A stretch of DNA of 64,000 nucleotides from Microcaldota archaeon (GCA_021799475.1 JAJZAJ010000002.1:1-64000); one strand, 5' to 3'; counted from the stretch's first letter, positions 16,646 to 26,301 are shown. The notes: generated by a model not told the origin, from the sequence alone. Numbers and translations: made by a program.

Positions 16646-16716
16646 AGCCAGGAGAGGGAGTTGAACCCCCCTTTTCCGCTCTGCAGGCGGACGCATAGCC
16701 GATCTGCCATCCTGGC
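16646..16716 (-). tRNA. tRNA-Cys (GCA)
   Basis: On the minus strand, GCCAGGA pairs with TCCTGGC. The anticodon stem TCCGC/GCGGA encloses CTGCAGA (anticodon GCA). The T-loop TTCAACT follows. CCA is not encoded. It faces the tRNA-Arg gene tail to tail. Confidence 0.92.
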
Positions 16717-16786
16717 ACAGCGTTATAGTAGAGTTGATAGTATTTAAAGATTCTTGCTCCTTTATCTATGCAATTGTGGTGATTCG

Positions 16787-17938
16787 ATGGTAGAACAAAT
16801 AAGCATTCCGGAAGGACTCATTTCGAAGAGCGAGATCTTTGATTCAAAGACACAGATAACGAAAGTCATTCCCGCAGTAAAGCTGTATGACGCAGTCATA
16901 GTGAACAAGGGAGATGAGTATTATGGCATAATAGATTCACGGGCAATATACAGGTCGATACAGGGTCTAAGATCGCCCAAGAACCAGGCTGCCTCGAACT
17001 TTGTCGTTAAGGTACCGAAAATAACGGACAGCACTGCGATCGATGACGTGATTTATTATTTCTATAAGACCAGGGCAAGAGCGCTGCCGTATGTGAAGAA
17101 TGGGAAAGTGCTTGGAGTGCTGAAGCGGGTCACGCTGCTTAAAATGCTTCTGTCGGAGAGCAAAATCGACAGTATAAAGGCAGGCGATGCGATGGTGTCG
17201 CCCATCATAGGCATAAGTGTAGATTCTACTGTCGGACAGGCGCGGGCTGTGATGCGCGAGAACAAAATAAACAGGCTTGCTGTAGTCGACGGCGATAAAT
17301 TTGCCGGGATAATAACCAACTACGACCTGATCGACAGGTATGTCAAGACAGATGAAAGAAGGCCTGCCATGACAAGCACGGCGTTCAATGTATCTCAGCT
17401 CAAATTGGCTACGATACTGCAGAAGAACCCGTTAAGCATAGATGCGGCAGACAGCCTTGACAATGCAACCAGGCTTATGATCGAAAGAGGGGTCTCATCC
17501 CTGGTTGTGACGCACAAAGGGAAACCTGTAGGCATGCTGACGGAGCTTGATGTGGTAGAGAATGCGATGGGTAGGGGAAGACAGGAGGACAACCAAATAT
17601 TCATATCGGGGCTTGATTCCCAGACCTATGAATATGAAGATGAGACAAGGGAGATGGTGCGCAGCTTCATGGGAAAGATACAGAAGATGAACCATATTAC
17701 AGTTGATTATGTCAGCATTGTAGTGAAGCACTTCAGGCTGAATTCGTATGAATTGCATGCAAGGCTTGCACTTGCAGGGTCTGGAGGGATTATCAATGCA
17801 CATGTTACGGGGCATCTTTTTGAGAGAACAATAAGCGATCTGCTTGGTGTATTGGAAAACGAAGTAAAAAAGAAAAAGGGACAGTATCTCACAATGAGAA
17901 AAATACTCAACATGCAGCATGCTGAGGATGAGGAATGA
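16787..17938 (+). CDS. Four-CBS-domain protein with hibernation-factor-like tail
   Basis: The first 270 residues hold four CBS repeats in two pairs (e.g. ARALPYVKNGKVLGVLKR, INRLAVVDGDKFAGIITNYD, VSSLVVTHKGKPVGMLTELD), which usually bind adenine nucleotides. The last 110 residues have a pattern like the ribosome-hibernation HPF fold (QIFISGLDSQ, HITVDYVSIVVKHF, ELHARLALAGSGG). Archaeal ribosome-silencing factors with CBS domains are known, so nucleotide-controlled ribosome hibernation is a reasonable guess. A GGTGAT site at 16778-16783, three bases before the ATG, fixes the start at 16787. Confidence 0.75.
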   Translation: MVEQISIPEGLISKSEIFDSKTQITKVIPAVKLYDAVIVNKGDEYYGIIDSRAIYRSIQGLRSPKNQAASNFVVKVPKITDSTAIDDVIYYFYKTRARALPYVKNGKVLGVLKRVTLLKMLLSESKIDSIKAGDAMVSPIIGISVDSTVGQARAVMRENKINRLAVVDGDKFAGIITNYDLIDRYVKTDERRPAMTSTAFNVSQLKLATILQKNPLSIDAADSLDNATRLMIERGVSSLVVTHKGKPVGMLTELDVVENAMGRGRQEDNQIFISGLDSQTYEYEDETREMVRSFMGKIQKMNHITVDYVSIVVKHFRLNSYELHARLALAGSGGIINAHVTGHLFERTISDLLGVLENEVKKKKGQYLTMRKILNMQHAEDEE

Positions 17939-17942
17939 GATA

Positions 17943-18833
17943 ATGAACAGGCTGGTGTCGGGATACCGATCGCAGTCCGCGATGGAATATCTGATGACCT
18001 ACGGATGGGCGATACTCATTATCGCCGTCGTTCTGGGTGTGCTGTTTCAGTTGGGCGTCTTCTCAGGCAGCGCTCTGACGCCGAAGGCAGCTCCTGGTTC
18101 ATGTCAGGTGATAAGGCTTGGAGGTCAGACCTCTATCGAAGGAGAATGCCAGGGGCAGCTGCCCCAGTACGTGGCAAGCTTTAACGGAGTCAATTCTGGT
18201 ATCACAATCCCCGGACTTACTAACTTCAACATTAACACGCAGTCATATACGATGTGCGCTTGGGCTGACGTGCCAGCTTATGTTTCCAATTCTTACTACG
18301 GTCCAGTATTGGTAGCGATTCACTATGCCTCTTCTGGTCTTACTGCATATACACAGAATCCTACTGGCCTCAATGTACTCGGATGGCTTGATGGGGCTTT
18401 CAGCTTGGTGCAAGGATCAGCCACATGGAACGCATGGCACTATTACTGTGTTGCTTATGCGGGTCAGGGCAGCACATCGCGGACAGTCTACATAGATGCG
18501 AATTCTCTCGGCGTCATATCCAGCGGGACCGCAGGCGCATACACCGGATACTCGCAGATCGGCAACGAAGGTGCAACATGCTGCGGCGACACGGCTATAC
18601 CTCCGTATTACGAGAGCAATGTACAGATATACAATACAACACTCTCGACAAACGATATTCATGCTTTATATCTGGAAGGCATAGGGGGTGCGCCGGTAAA
18701 GATACAGAACCTTATAGGATGGTGGCCGCTGAACGGCAACCTGAATGACTATAGCGGAAACAACTACAACGGGCAGCTATGGGCCGGGGTTTCTTTCGAT
18801 GGAAACTGGAGCTCAGGCTACACTCCGCCGTGA
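17943..18833 (+). CDS. Class III signal-peptide protein with LamG-like domain (copy 2)
   Basis: The leader MNRLVSGYRS precedes the same QSAMEYLMTYGWAILII motif and helix as the protein at 13896. The middle differs fully, with Asn/Thr/Tyr-rich strands and cysteine pairs (TMCAWADV, YYCVAYAG, GATCCGDT). The end is again shared: LYLEGIGGAPVKIQNL and GWWPLNGNLNDYSGNNYNG. It should be an exported beta-sandwich surface protein. The start at 17943 avoids overlap with the CBS gene; other ATGs lie at 17919 and 17928. It ends one base before the stop of the convergent dnaJ. Confidence 0.8.
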   Translation: MNRLVSGYRSQSAMEYLMTYGWAILIIAVVLGVLFQLGVFSGSALTPKAAPGSCQVIRLGGQTSIEGECQGQLPQYVASFNGVNSGITIPGLTNFNINTQSYTMCAWADVPAYVSNSYYGPVLVAIHYASSGLTAYTQNPTGLNVLGWLDGAFSLVQGSATWNAWHYYCVAYAGQGSTSRTVYIDANSLGVISSGTAGAYTGYSQIGNEGATCCGDTAIPPYYESNVQIYNTTLSTNDIHALYLEGIGGAPVKIQNLIGWWPLNGNLNDYSGNNYNGQLWAGVSFDGNWSSGYTPP

Positions 18834-19946
18834 TCAGAACCATTTCTTCCTGCTGCTTGCATGCCCTTTTTCTATGCCAGCGAACTTCTCAAGCAGCTCC
18901 CTCTGCTCCGCGCTCAGCTTCGTCGGCGTATCCACTATTACGTGCACGACCTCGTTTCCGTACTTTGCTGAATCGAATACAGGCATGCCCTTCCCCTTGA
19001 GCGATATTATCGAACCTGTCTGTGTGCCCTCGGGTATTGTTATCTTCTCTTCGCCGTCGAGCGTCGGGACAGTTACATCTCCACCAAGTGCTGCGGTGTA
19101 GAACGGAACATGTACGTCTACGTGCAGGTCGTCTCCGTCTCTGTTGAAGGTTTTGTCGTTTTGCACATGTATATCTAAATAAAGGTCGCCTGCGCCGTCC
19201 ATGCCCATATCGCCCATTCCCCTTACTCTGAGCCTGGAACCTGTCGAAACACCCTTTGGTATCTTGACGTCTATCTTGTCCTGGCCTCGTATGACCCCCC
19301 TGCCGCCGCACTTCCTGCACGGTTTCTCAAAATCCTTTCCACTGCCTCCGCATTTCGAGCACGTCGATATGGACTGCATTATCCCGAAAGGCGTCTTTCT
19401 TGTCGTTTTCTGCTGTCCTGTGCCGTTGCATCTTTCGCACCTTATTATCCTGCTGCCCTTCTCAGCCCCGCTGCCGGAACAGGAGTCGCATGCTTTTATG
19501 TGGTTTACCGCTATCTTCTTTTCTGTGCCCTTTGCGGCTTCCTTAAGGGTTACGCTGATATGCTCCAATATGCTGCTTCCTATGTCTGCAGCCCTGCCTT
19601 TCTGCGTCCCAAACCCGAACATATCGAATACTGTTCCTTCGTTCCCGAAACCGAAGTTGAATCCCATATTCCTCAGCACTTCGTCTATGTCGAAGTTCCT
19701 GAATATGTCTTCCTGGGTAAAGTGCTGGCTGAAGCTATCTGGCCCGTACATGTCGTACTGCTTCCTTTTCTCAGGATCGCTGAGCACCGCGTAGCTTTCG
19801 TTGATTTTTTTGAATTTCTCGGTAGCTTCCTTAGATGGGTTCCTGTCGGGGTGCAGCTCCATAGCAAGCTTCCTGTACGCTCGCTTTATCTCGTCCTGAG
19901 ATGCGTTCTTGCTGACGCCTAATATGTCGTAATAGTCCTCAGCCAT
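18834..19946 (-). CDS. dnaJ: Chaperone DnaJ (Hsp40)
   Basis: The 370-residue type I J-protein has an N-terminal J domain with the HPD motif ([10 protein letters not shown], about residues 30-40) and a short Gly/Phe-rich part. A zinc-binding domain with four C-x2-C-x-G-x-G type repeats follows ([40 protein letters not shown]), then C-terminal substrate-binding domains. It hands unfolded proteins to DnaK and stimulates its ATPase. It is the last gene of the regulator-grpE-dnaK-dnaJ operon; its start lies four bases after the dnaK stop. Confidence 0.97.
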   Translation of the reverse strand: MAEDYYDILGVSKNASQDEIKRAYRKLAMELHPDRNPSKEATEKFKKINESYAVLSDPEKRKQYDMYGPDSFSQHFTQEDIFRNFDIDEVLRNMGFNFGFGNEGTVFDMFGFGTQKGRAADIGSSILEHISVTLKEAAKGTEKKIAVNHIKACDSCSGSGAEKGSRIIRCERCNGTGQQKTTRKTPFGIMQSISTCSKCGGSGKDFEKPCRKCGGRGVIRGQDKIDVKIPKGVSTGSRLRVRGMGDMGMDGAGDLYLDIHVQNDKTFNRDGDDLHVDVHVPFYTAALGGDVTVPTLDGEEKITIPEGTQTGSIISLKGKGMPVFDSAKYGNEVVHVIVDTPTKLSAEQRELLEKFAGIEKGHASSRKKWF

Positions 19947-19950
19947 TCAA

Positions 19951-21801
19951 TTACTTTTCTACCTTGAATTCAGCGTCGGTAGTTCCGTCATCGCCTTTTG
20001 CATCGCTTCCGGCTCCACCATCCTGTCCTGGCATACCCTGTCCCGCCTGGCCCTGCCCTTTATATACGCTAGCACCTATTTCTTCCAGCACTTTCTTAAG
20101 GGCTTCGGTCTTTTCCTTTATAGCGTCGAAGTCGTCCTTCGATATGGCATCCTTAAGTTCATCCTTGGCCTTGGTTATCTTATCGGATATATCCTTCGGT
20201 ATCTTGTCTTTGTATTCATCCAAAGAGTTTTCTGCCGTATATACAAGGGATTCCGCAGCATTCCGCGTCTCTATGTTCTCCTTTATCTTCCTGTCCTGCT
20301 CCGCGTACTGCTCAGACTCCTTCATCTTCTTTTCTATATCCTGCTTGCTCATCTTGTGTGGCGCGACAATGTCCATGCTCTGCGATTTTCCTGTCCCGAG
20401 GTCCTTTGCGGTTACATGCAATATCCCGTTCGCATCTATGTCGAATGAAACCTCTATCTGCGGCACGCCCCTTCTTGCAGGCGGTATGCCTGTCAAGGAA
20501 AACCTCCCGAGCTGAACATTGTCTTTCGAGAGGGCTCGCTCTCCCTGTGTCACTACTATGTCAACACTGGGCTGGTTGTCCGCCGCGGTTGTAAACACCT
20601 GCGACTTCTTTATAGGGATCGTAGTGTTCTTTTCTATGATCTTTGTTGCCACGCCTCCGAGCGTCTCTATGCTGAGGGACAACGGGGTAACATCGAGCAG
20701 CAATATATCCTTCACGTCTCCTGACAGCACACCTGCCTGTATGGCAGCGCCAAGCGCCACCGCCTCCATAGGATCCACTCCTCTCTCTATTTTTTTGCCG
20801 AGCAACTGTTCAACGTACCTCTGCACTATCGGCATCCTAGTAGGGCCGCCTATAAGGACTACTTTATCGAGCTGTTCAGGCTCGATTTTCGCATCTTTGA
20901 GCGCCTGCCTTACTGGCATGGCAGATCTTTCTATTATCGGCAGCACCAAGCTCTCAAGTTTCGCCCTTGTGAAGCTGTATTCGAAGTTGATTGGGTTACC
21001 GGACGAGTCCTTCGCAAGGAACGGAAGGCTTATGTTGGTGGTAAGCGTAGTCGAAAGCTCTATCTTAGCCTTTTCCCCGGCTTCCCTTAGCCTCTGCATC
21101 GCCTGAGGATCCTTGGTGACATCCACTTTCAGCTTCGCCTTTATCTCATCAGCAAGGAACTTCACTATCGTATTGTCCATATCCGTGCCTCCGAGCTGCG
21201 TATCTCCGTTGGTGGATTTTACCTCAAAAACGCCGTTGCCGAATTCCATTATAGTAACATCGAGCGTTCCGCCTCCAAGGTCATATATTATTATCTTCAT
21301 TTCCTTCGTTCCCTTATCAAGACCGTAAGCCAGCGCCGCAGCCGTCGGCTCGTTTACAAGCCTCGACACATTGAAACCGGCTATTTGCGCCGCGTCCTTT
21401 GTGGCCTGGCGTTGGTTGTCGTTGAAGTAAGCAGGTACGGTGATGACTGCCTCTTTCACCTCTTCTCCAAGGAAAGCTTCCGCATCACGCTTTATCTTCT
21501 GCAGCAGCATTGCTGAGAGTTCCTGCGGCGTGTAGCTGTTACCGAATATCTCATATTTGTAATCAGTACCCATCTTTCTCTTGAATGCGGTTACTGTTCC
21601 GGTCGGGTTTGCGACTGCCTGCCTCTTCGCAGGTTCTCCCACCAGCCTCTGTTTGTCTTTCGTGAAAGCAACATAGCTTGGGAATGCCTTGCCGTATAGC
21701 GAGGCTCCTTCGCTGCTTGGTATTATTGTCGGTCTTCCTCCTTCCAGCACTGCGGCTGCCGAATTGCTTGTCCCCAGGTCTATTCCGATTATCTTTGCCA
21801 T
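19951..21801 (-). CDS. dnaK: Chaperone DnaK (Hsp70)
   Basis: The 616-residue protein begins [16 protein letters not shown] (phosphate loop 1) and contains [18 protein letters not shown] and [14 protein letters not shown] of the nucleotide-binding domain. The substrate-binding domain and a helical lid with a Gly/Gln-rich tail ([15 protein letters not shown]) follow. It is an ATP-driven folding chaperone. The ATG at 21801 has GTGATTGA just before it as a possible ribosome-binding site. It is sandwiched between grpE and dnaJ. Archaeal hsp70 genes are often thought to come from bacteria; this one has a regular bacterial-type layout. Confidence 0.97.
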   Translation of the reverse strand: MAKIIGIDLGTSNSAAAVLEGGRPTIIPSSEGASLYGKAFPSYVAFTKDKQRLVGEPAKRQAVANPTGTVTAFKRKMGTDYKYEIFGNSYTPQELSAMLLQKIKRDAEAFLGEEVKEAVITVPAYFNDNQRQATKDAAQIAGFNVSRLVNEPTAAALAYGLDKGTKEMKIIIYDLGGGTLDVTIMEFGNGVFEVKSTNGDTQLGGTDMDNTIVKFLADEIKAKLKVDVTKDPQAMQRLREAGEKAKIELSTTLTTNISLPFLAKDSSGNPINFEYSFTRAKLESLVLPIIERSAMPVRQALKDAKIEPEQLDKVVLIGGPTRMPIVQRYVEQLLGKKIERGVDPMEAVALGAAIQAGVLSGDVKDILLLDVTPLSLSIETLGGVATKIIEKNTTIPIKKSQVFTTAADNQPSVDIVVTQGERALSKDNVQLGRFSLTGIPPARRGVPQIEVSFDIDANGILHVTAKDLGTGKSQSMDIVAPHKMSKQDIEKKMKESEQYAEQDRKIKENIETRNAAESLVYTAENSLDEYKDKIPKDISDKITKAKDELKDAISKDDFDAIKEKTEALKKVLEEIGASVYKGQGQAGQGMPGQDGGAGSDAKGDDGTTDAEFKVEK

Positions 21802-21826
21802 TCAATCACTTTTCATTTTTTATTTT

Positions 21827-22378
21827 TTATTTTTCCTTTTCTTTATCATCATGTTCCTGCATTTCCCTGCTTTTACTATCAGACTCTTTTGCCACTATCA
21901 CAGAAGAATGCCTTAGTATTATGCCATTAAGCGTGTATCCTTTTTTCAGCACTTCTATTATCGTTCCGGGTTTTTTCGTCGCGTCATCTACAGCAAGCAC
22001 GACTTCATGCCTGTATGGATCTACCATCCCCTTTGTCTCAATCTCCTGCAGTCCCTGCTTCTTCAGTGTCTCAGCAAAGTTCGAGAAAAGGAGCTCAATG
22101 CCTTTGAGCGTGTTTCTATCGGTCGATTTCCCAACCGCGAGCATCGCAAGCTCGAACTCGTCAAGGATTGGGAGAATCTCTTTCATCATCTCTGCTTTTC
22201 CCATCTGTTTTGCGCTCTCAATCTCTGCTTTCGTCCTCTTCTTGTAATTGTCAAATTCCGCTGCAAGCCTTAACAGCCGGTCTTTCATCTCAGCGGCGTC
22301 ATCCTTCTGCTCAGTCTTTTCCTTCTTTTCTCCCTGCTCTGCATCTGCTTTACTATTCTCTCCCTTTCCTTCAGCCAT
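21827..22378 (-). CDS. grpE: Nucleotide exchange factor GrpE
   Basis: The N-terminal 40 residues are charged and disordered. A long coiled coil (LLRLAAEFDNYKKRTKAEI) follows, then the beta-wing head with GMVDPYRHEVVLAV and GYTLNGIILRHSSVIV, the GrpE signature. It exchanges ADP for ATP on DnaK. The ATG at 22378 starts MAEGKGENS; a longer frame from 22417 would overlap the upstream regulator gene by 35 bp and is unlikely. The end is rich in Lys/Glu/His (EMQEHDDKEKEK). It is second in the heat-shock operon. Confidence 0.93.
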   Translation of the reverse strand: MAEGKGENSKADAEQGEKKEKTEQKDDAAEMKDRLLRLAAEFDNYKKRTKAEIESAKQMGKAEMMKEILPILDEFELAMLAVGKSTDRNTLKGIELLFSNFAETLKKQGLQEIETKGMVDPYRHEVVLAVDDATKKPGTIIEVLKKGYTLNGIILRHSSVIVAKESDSKSREMQEHDDKEKEK

Positions 22379-22382
22379 AAAA

Positions 22383-22826
22383 TCACACCGTATCTTGCAT
22401 CGTCGGCTGGTGTCCATGCAGCCTTCCCCTTGCTCTTGCGTTCATCGCCCTGTCAAACTCCATCGCCGCAAGCATCATCTTTCTCATCTCACGCTCTATA
22501 TCAAGCTGCATCTCCTCTATTGCTTTTGAGAGCTCGTTGGCCCGTAGATAGTACCTCCTACCCCTTTTGACTAGGAGGCCTGTTTCTATGAGTCTATTTA
22601 GGTGATAGATCACAGTACTGCGCGCAAGTTCGTGCTCAGAGCTAAGCTCCGTGCTCGAAAGACCGTGGTTGTTATAAGCCGCGTTCACGAATTCCTTCAA
22701 TATCTGCTCCTCCATGCTAATATTGTTCTCATCTGATAGGTTAAACTCGGCACAGAACCAGTGTATAAGAGCCTCGGGGCTGTTATAGTTGGGTCTCTGT
22801 ACCGAACGTATGATTATCTTTACCAT
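22383..22826 (-). CDS. Winged-helix regulator heading the heat-shock operon
   Basis: The 147-residue protein has a winged helix-turn-helix (about residues 35-95) with GLSSTELSSEHELARSTVIY as recognition part and TGLLVKRGRRYYLRA as wing, like ArsR/MarR-type archaeal regulators. A C-terminal helical stretch of 45 residues follows (IEEMQLDIEREMRKMMLAAM), perhaps for dimers. It is the first gene of the grpE-dnaK-dnaJ operon and lies downstream of a perfect 25-bp palindrome, so it likely controls the operon. It may respond to heat or misfolded protein; this is inference from position. Confidence 0.75.
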   Translation of the reverse strand: MVKIIIRSVQRPNYNSPEALIHWFCAEFNLSDENNISMEEQILKEFVNAAYNNHGLSSTELSSEHELARSTVIYHLNRLIETGLLVKRGRRYYLRANELSKAIEEMQLDIEREMRKMMLAAMEFDRAMNARARGRLHGHQPTMQDTV

Positions 22827-22873
22827 GATATTATTTAGTAGCTATATATTTAAATATGTTTCGTTTCATTTTG

Positions 22874-22898
22874 ATATGTCAAATATTATTTGACATAT
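22874..22898. promoter_or_regulatory. Perfect 25-bp palindrome upstream of the heat-shock operon
   Basis: Twelve bases each side of one central base are exactly complementary (ATATGTCAAATA-T-TATTTGACATAT). It lies 48-72 bp upstream of the regulator ATG, just behind a TATA-like stretch (about 22840-22856, TTAAATATATA on the minus strand). This is a likely operator for the regulator at 22383. Confidence 0.75.
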
Positions 22899-22969
22899 TG
22901 AAAAATATTTTCCTATCATAATTCTTAGCTTTCAAGGAAACAGCAATTTCTTTCCTGCGACAGCGCAGC

Positions 22970-23197
22970 TCAGCGCAGCAGATGGTTCTCAGCCGCATCT
23001 GTGGCCCTCCTTAGAAGAGAACTACCTATCTTTTCGTTTCCGTTACCGAAACTCCTGAGAATTCCAGAAATCCTCGGAGAATTTTTAATCCTGTCAAGGC
23101 AGTTTCTGATAGTTATATAATCAAGGATCCTTGTGACATGCGTCTGCATTTCCTGACTTGCATGCAAATGCTGCTTGTCCGGAGTTTTCGAGAGCAT
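22970..23197 (-). CDS. Small hypothetical protein, 75 aa
   Basis: This frame from ATG 23197 (an in-frame start at 23254 would give 94 aa) encodes a basic helical protein (MLSKTPDKQHLHASQEM, GSSLLRRATDAAENHLLR). No family is seen. It is the only coding candidate in the stretch 22899-23331 between the heat-shock promoter and the ThrRS stop. It may be spurious. Confidence 0.35.
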   Translation of the reverse strand: MLSKTPDKQHLHASQEMQTHVTRILDYITIRNCLDRIKNSPRISGILRSFGNGNEKIGSSLLRRATDAAENHLLR

Positions 23198-23331
23198 TCC
23201 AATCAGGGTATAGAGGCTGTTTCTGATATAAAAGCATCGAAAGGATATTGACAATCGTCAAACTGCGCCAGCTGTATTTATAATATAATCTGGTGCTTTT
23301 CCGCTATCTTTCTATCTCACGTCTTATGCGG

Positions 23332-25281
23332 TCAGCCAAAGAATATCGGTCTTTTCGAGAGCTGCATTGGCACAGTGAGGGGCGCCCTCGGCATATTTCC
23401 CAGCTTCTTGTTTATCTCGTCAACAAGCACGCTCTGCGGCATATTCTGCTGCCTTTTTCCTTCTCTTATTCTGACAGCCAGCTCTCCCGATGCGATTTCT
23501 TTTTCTCCAATAACCGCAACATATGGGATCCATTCCTTCTCAGCGCTGCTTATCTTCTTTCCCAGCGTATCGTCGCTGTCATCCACATCGGCTCTTATTC
23601 CGAGAGCTTTTAGCTCTTCCGCTACAGAGAGGCACTTGCTGAGGTATTTTTCTGACAAGGGCAATACTCTTACCTGTGTTGGTGAAAGCCAGAGCGGCAG
23701 CGACTGTATCTCTCCCTTTTTCTGTTTTATCGCATCAAGCTCCAGGAACGCATGCACCACGCGTTCTATCGCACCGCTTGGGGAGCAGTGCAGCAGCACC
23801 GGCGTCTTCTTCAAACCTTCCTTATCCGTATACTTGATGTCGTATCTGCTGCCGTTCTCGTGGTCTATCTGCACCGTCGAAAGGGCAGCAGCCTTTCCTG
23901 ATGCATCTATCACATTGAACTCGAATTTGGGATCAAAATATGCATAGCGGAAGCTCCACATCTCTATAAGCGCAGGCCTTCTCAGGTAGTCCTTTACCAG
24001 TCTCATAACGAAGTCGGTATTCTCTTTCCAGAACTGCTCCGTGCACCTGAATGCCGCTTCATAATCCTTCTCTCCTATGCCTATTTCCGCGAGTACGGAC
24101 TGGCAGAACCTGAACTGTTTGTCAAATTCCTCTTCAGCCTGCTTCAGGTCGGCGCACATCGTGTGCATATCTGGCATAGTAAAGGCACGCATCCTCTTTA
24201 TCCCCGCAAGTTCCCCGCTCTTCTCCCTCCTGAAGGCATATCTCGCGAGTTCATAGACTTTGAGCGGCAGGTTCCTGTAAGAAATCGTCGCATCGTGCAT
24301 CATCAGGAACTGGCCGAAGCATGCCGCGAAGCGGAGGAAATACTCCTTATCCTCTGATTTTACTATATAGTGCCTTGCGGGAAATCTTTCAAGATAGTCC
24401 TTCAGCGCAGGGTGCTCGTAATCGTACATTATCGGCGTTTCGACTTCGACGGCGCCGTAATCTATTACCCTGCTTGTGACATAGCGTTCCAGCAGGCTCT
24501 TTATCAGCCTTCCATTCGGGTAGTGCCTCATATTTCCCGCATCTGATCCAGGTTCGTAGTCTATCAGCTGCAGCTTTTTCATCAGAGCGATATGCGGCGG
24601 GGCTTCGGCATAGCTCCGCACTTTCTTTATTTCATAGTCTGCCAGTTTCTTCAGGTTATCGTATCCTTTGAAGTTGAACTTATCTGCATCGACAAGCCCA
24701 TGCACAGGATCGAGTATGTACCACTTCGACACTACCTTCTCTTCTTCTTTTAGCGATCCCGATTCCTGCATCTCTTCTTTCTTCCCTTTCTCTTCTCCTT
24801 TTTCTCCCTTCCTTTCTTTTCCTGACTCCTTCTCCTTACTTTTTTCCAATATCTCTTTTCCGTGCTCTGACGATACGCCATAGCTCCTGTACATCTCTGC
24901 CAATGGGTGTCCTTTTATTTCGAAACCGAACTTCTTGTTCCAGCCGAACGGCGCCTTATTGACCAAAAGCTTGCTTTTGCCAGCCTCCTTTGCCATTATA
25001 TCGAACAGCTCCATCGCTCTCTTCGGGCTTTCGAGTCTATCGCTAAGGTGTGCGAAAGGATACAGTATAAGATTCTTTATTTTCTGTTTCGATGCGAACT
25101 CTACCGCTTCCTTCACAGCGTTGACGGCAGTATCTTCGTTGTCGCCCTTTTCGATAGCGACAAGAAGAACCAAGGCATTTCTGACATCAACCCTCTTTTT
25201 CTCTGCTTTTTCGTAAACAGGCGACTCTGGCTCCATCGGCTCGTAATTGAAGCTCTCAGTATCAAGCTGTATTATTCTCAT
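23332..25281 (-). CDS. thrS: Threonyl-tRNA synthetase, archaeal type
   Basis: The ATG at 25281 begins MRIIQLDTESFNYEP, the start of the archaeal N2 editing domain (about residues 1-140), which resembles D-aminoacyl-tRNA deacylase and removes mischarged serine. After a very acidic and basic linker (residues about 155-195) come the class II catalytic core and an anticodon-binding domain. The core includes FLRFAACFGQFLMMHD, YRNLPLKVYELARYAFRRE and PVLLHCSPSGAIERVV. It charges tRNA-Thr; a tRNA-Thr gene lies 950 bp away. The frame upstream of 25281 is open but not conserved in character. Confidence 0.93.
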   Translation of the reverse strand: MRIIQLDTESFNYEPMEPESPVYEKAEKKRVDVRNALVLLVAIEKGDNEDTAVNAVKEAVEFASKQKIKNLILYPFAHLSDRLESPKRAMELFDIMAKEAGKSKLLVNKAPFGWNKKFGFEIKGHPLAEMYRSYGVSSEHGKEILEKSKEKESGKERKGEKGEEKGKKEEMQESGSLKEEEKVVSKWYILDPVHGLVDADKFNFKGYDNLKKLADYEIKKVRSYAEAPPHIALMKKLQLIDYEPGSDAGNMRHYPNGRLIKSLLERYVTSRVIDYGAVEVETPIMYDYEHPALKDYLERFPARHYIVKSEDKEYFLRFAACFGQFLMMHDATISYRNLPLKVYELARYAFRREKSGELAGIKRMRAFTMPDMHTMCADLKQAEEEFDKQFRFCQSVLAEIGIGEKDYEAAFRCTEQFWKENTDFVMRLVKDYLRRPALIEMWSFRYAYFDPKFEFNVIDASGKAAALSTVQIDHENGSRYDIKYTDKEGLKKTPVLLHCSPSGAIERVVHAFLELDAIKQKKGEIQSLPLWLSPTQVRVLPLSEKYLSKCLSVAEELKALGIRADVDDSDDTLGKKISSAEKEWIPYVAVIGEKEIASGELAVRIREGKRQQNMPQSVLVDEINKKLGNMPRAPLTVPMQLSKRPIFFG

Positions 25282-25355
25282 AAATACACCGAAAAAATCG
25301 GAGGCGCATTTGGCTTCCAAGAATATTAATTGCGGAAACATTAATAACTTGATGT

Positions 25356-25442
25356 ATGATGGGCAGGCGCCGTGAGCTCCTGAATGTTGCGCCAAAAAAT
25401 CCATATGAGGAGAGCCTGCCGGTCGCGGAGGGAAAGACGTAG
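25356..25442 (+). CDS. Tiny basic reading frame, 28 aa
   Basis: The ATGs at 25356 and 25359 open MMGRRRELLNVAPKNPYEE..., ending at TAG 25440. The codon pattern looks protein-like and it stands between divergent thrS and a downstream co-directional gene. No family is recognised and the length makes it uncertain. Confidence 0.3.
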   Translation: MMGRRRELLNVAPKNPYEESLPVAEGKT

Positions 25443-25493
25443 GCAACCATCGTGTTTTATATATTATTTGCTACTGACAATTTTAGGGATGAA

Positions 25494-26192
25494 ATGGTAT
25501 CTAAATCGAAGAAGAAGAAAGGTATACCGCTCGCAGAACCATCAGATATTTCTGCGGGAGGAATGCCGCAGGGCAGAACGATCTATGATATTGGACGTGG
25601 CATCACCATGCCTGACGATACGATATACGAGCATGATATCCCGGTATATGAACCGGATGAGAGGCAACTGAAAGAAATACAGAATGTGCTTGAGGCATTG
25701 GTGCCACTGAATCCTGATGCGGCATTGCAGCTCGCCAATACTGTAGCTGCATTTTTAGGCACCGCGACAGGAGTAGCAAAGTTTATAGAGTACCTGAAGA
25801 AACACCTCGGAAATGGGGCGCAGGCGGCAACCGCGAGCATTACTTTTGAGGATTTTAGGAGGGAGGCAACGTCGCTGGCCAAGAAAACAAAGGAAAATGA
25901 GACAGGCAAGCATATTAAAGACATCGCAAAGGTTGTGCAGGAGCACTCCGACTTCCTGCTTAGGAACGTCCTCGCTATGCACGAAGCAGTTGGTAGCTTC
26001 AAAGTAGTGGTCCAGATGCAGCTCTTCATATACCGCGCAAGCATCCTCGCCGGTAACGTGCTGAAAGGTATATACATCGAAAGCGAGGCGCAGGATGTCC
26101 TTGACATGGAAAACCATCTAAGCAAGCTGCTCAACCAGAAGGAAGACAAAAGCAACCGTGATAATATAATTGACAACACAGGTTACAACTGA
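25494..26192 (+). CDS. Hypothetical protein, 232 aa
   Basis: I do not recognise this protein. From ATG 25494 it has a Lys-rich front (MVSKSKKKKGIPLAEP), an acidic segment (PDDTIYEHDIPVYEPDERQL), a helical part with ALVPLNPDAALQLANTVAAF (residues about 75-95), and a long helical C-terminal half ending in a charged Asn/Asp-rich tail. The pattern suggests a soluble, mostly alpha-helical protein that could form coiled coils. It lies between thrS and tRNA-Thr. There are no membrane segments and no catalytic motif. Confidence 0.65.
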   Translation: MVSKSKKKKGIPLAEPSDISAGGMPQGRTIYDIGRGITMPDDTIYEHDIPVYEPDERQLKEIQNVLEALVPLNPDAALQLANTVAAFLGTATGVAKFIEYLKKHLGNGAQAATASITFEDFRREATSLAKKTKENETGKHIKDIAKVVQEHSDFLLRNVLAMHEAVGSFKVVVQMQLFIYRASILAGNVLKGIYIESEAQDVLDMENHLSKLLNQKEDKSNRDNIIDNTGYN

Positions 26193-26228
26193 TAAAGCCT
26201 CGGCGCAGCTGCATCCGGCACTGGAAAA

Positions 26229-26301
26229 AGCCTCGGATGGGAGTCGAACCCATGACCTATAGTTTACGAAACTATCGCTCTGCCAACTGAGCTACCGAGG
26301 C
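26229..26301 (-). tRNA. tRNA-Thr (CGT)
   Basis: On the minus strand, GCCTCGG pairs with CCGAGGC. The anticodon stem ATAGT/ACTAT encloses TTCGTAA (anticodon CGT). The T-arm is CATGGG-TTCGACT-CCCAT. CCA is not encoded. It lies near thrS. Confidence 0.94.

Noticed and set aside
19964-21328. Long open frames opposite dnaK
   Set aside because: Ser/Leu/Pro-rich translations mirror the dnaK codons; dnaK itself is complete with all motifs.
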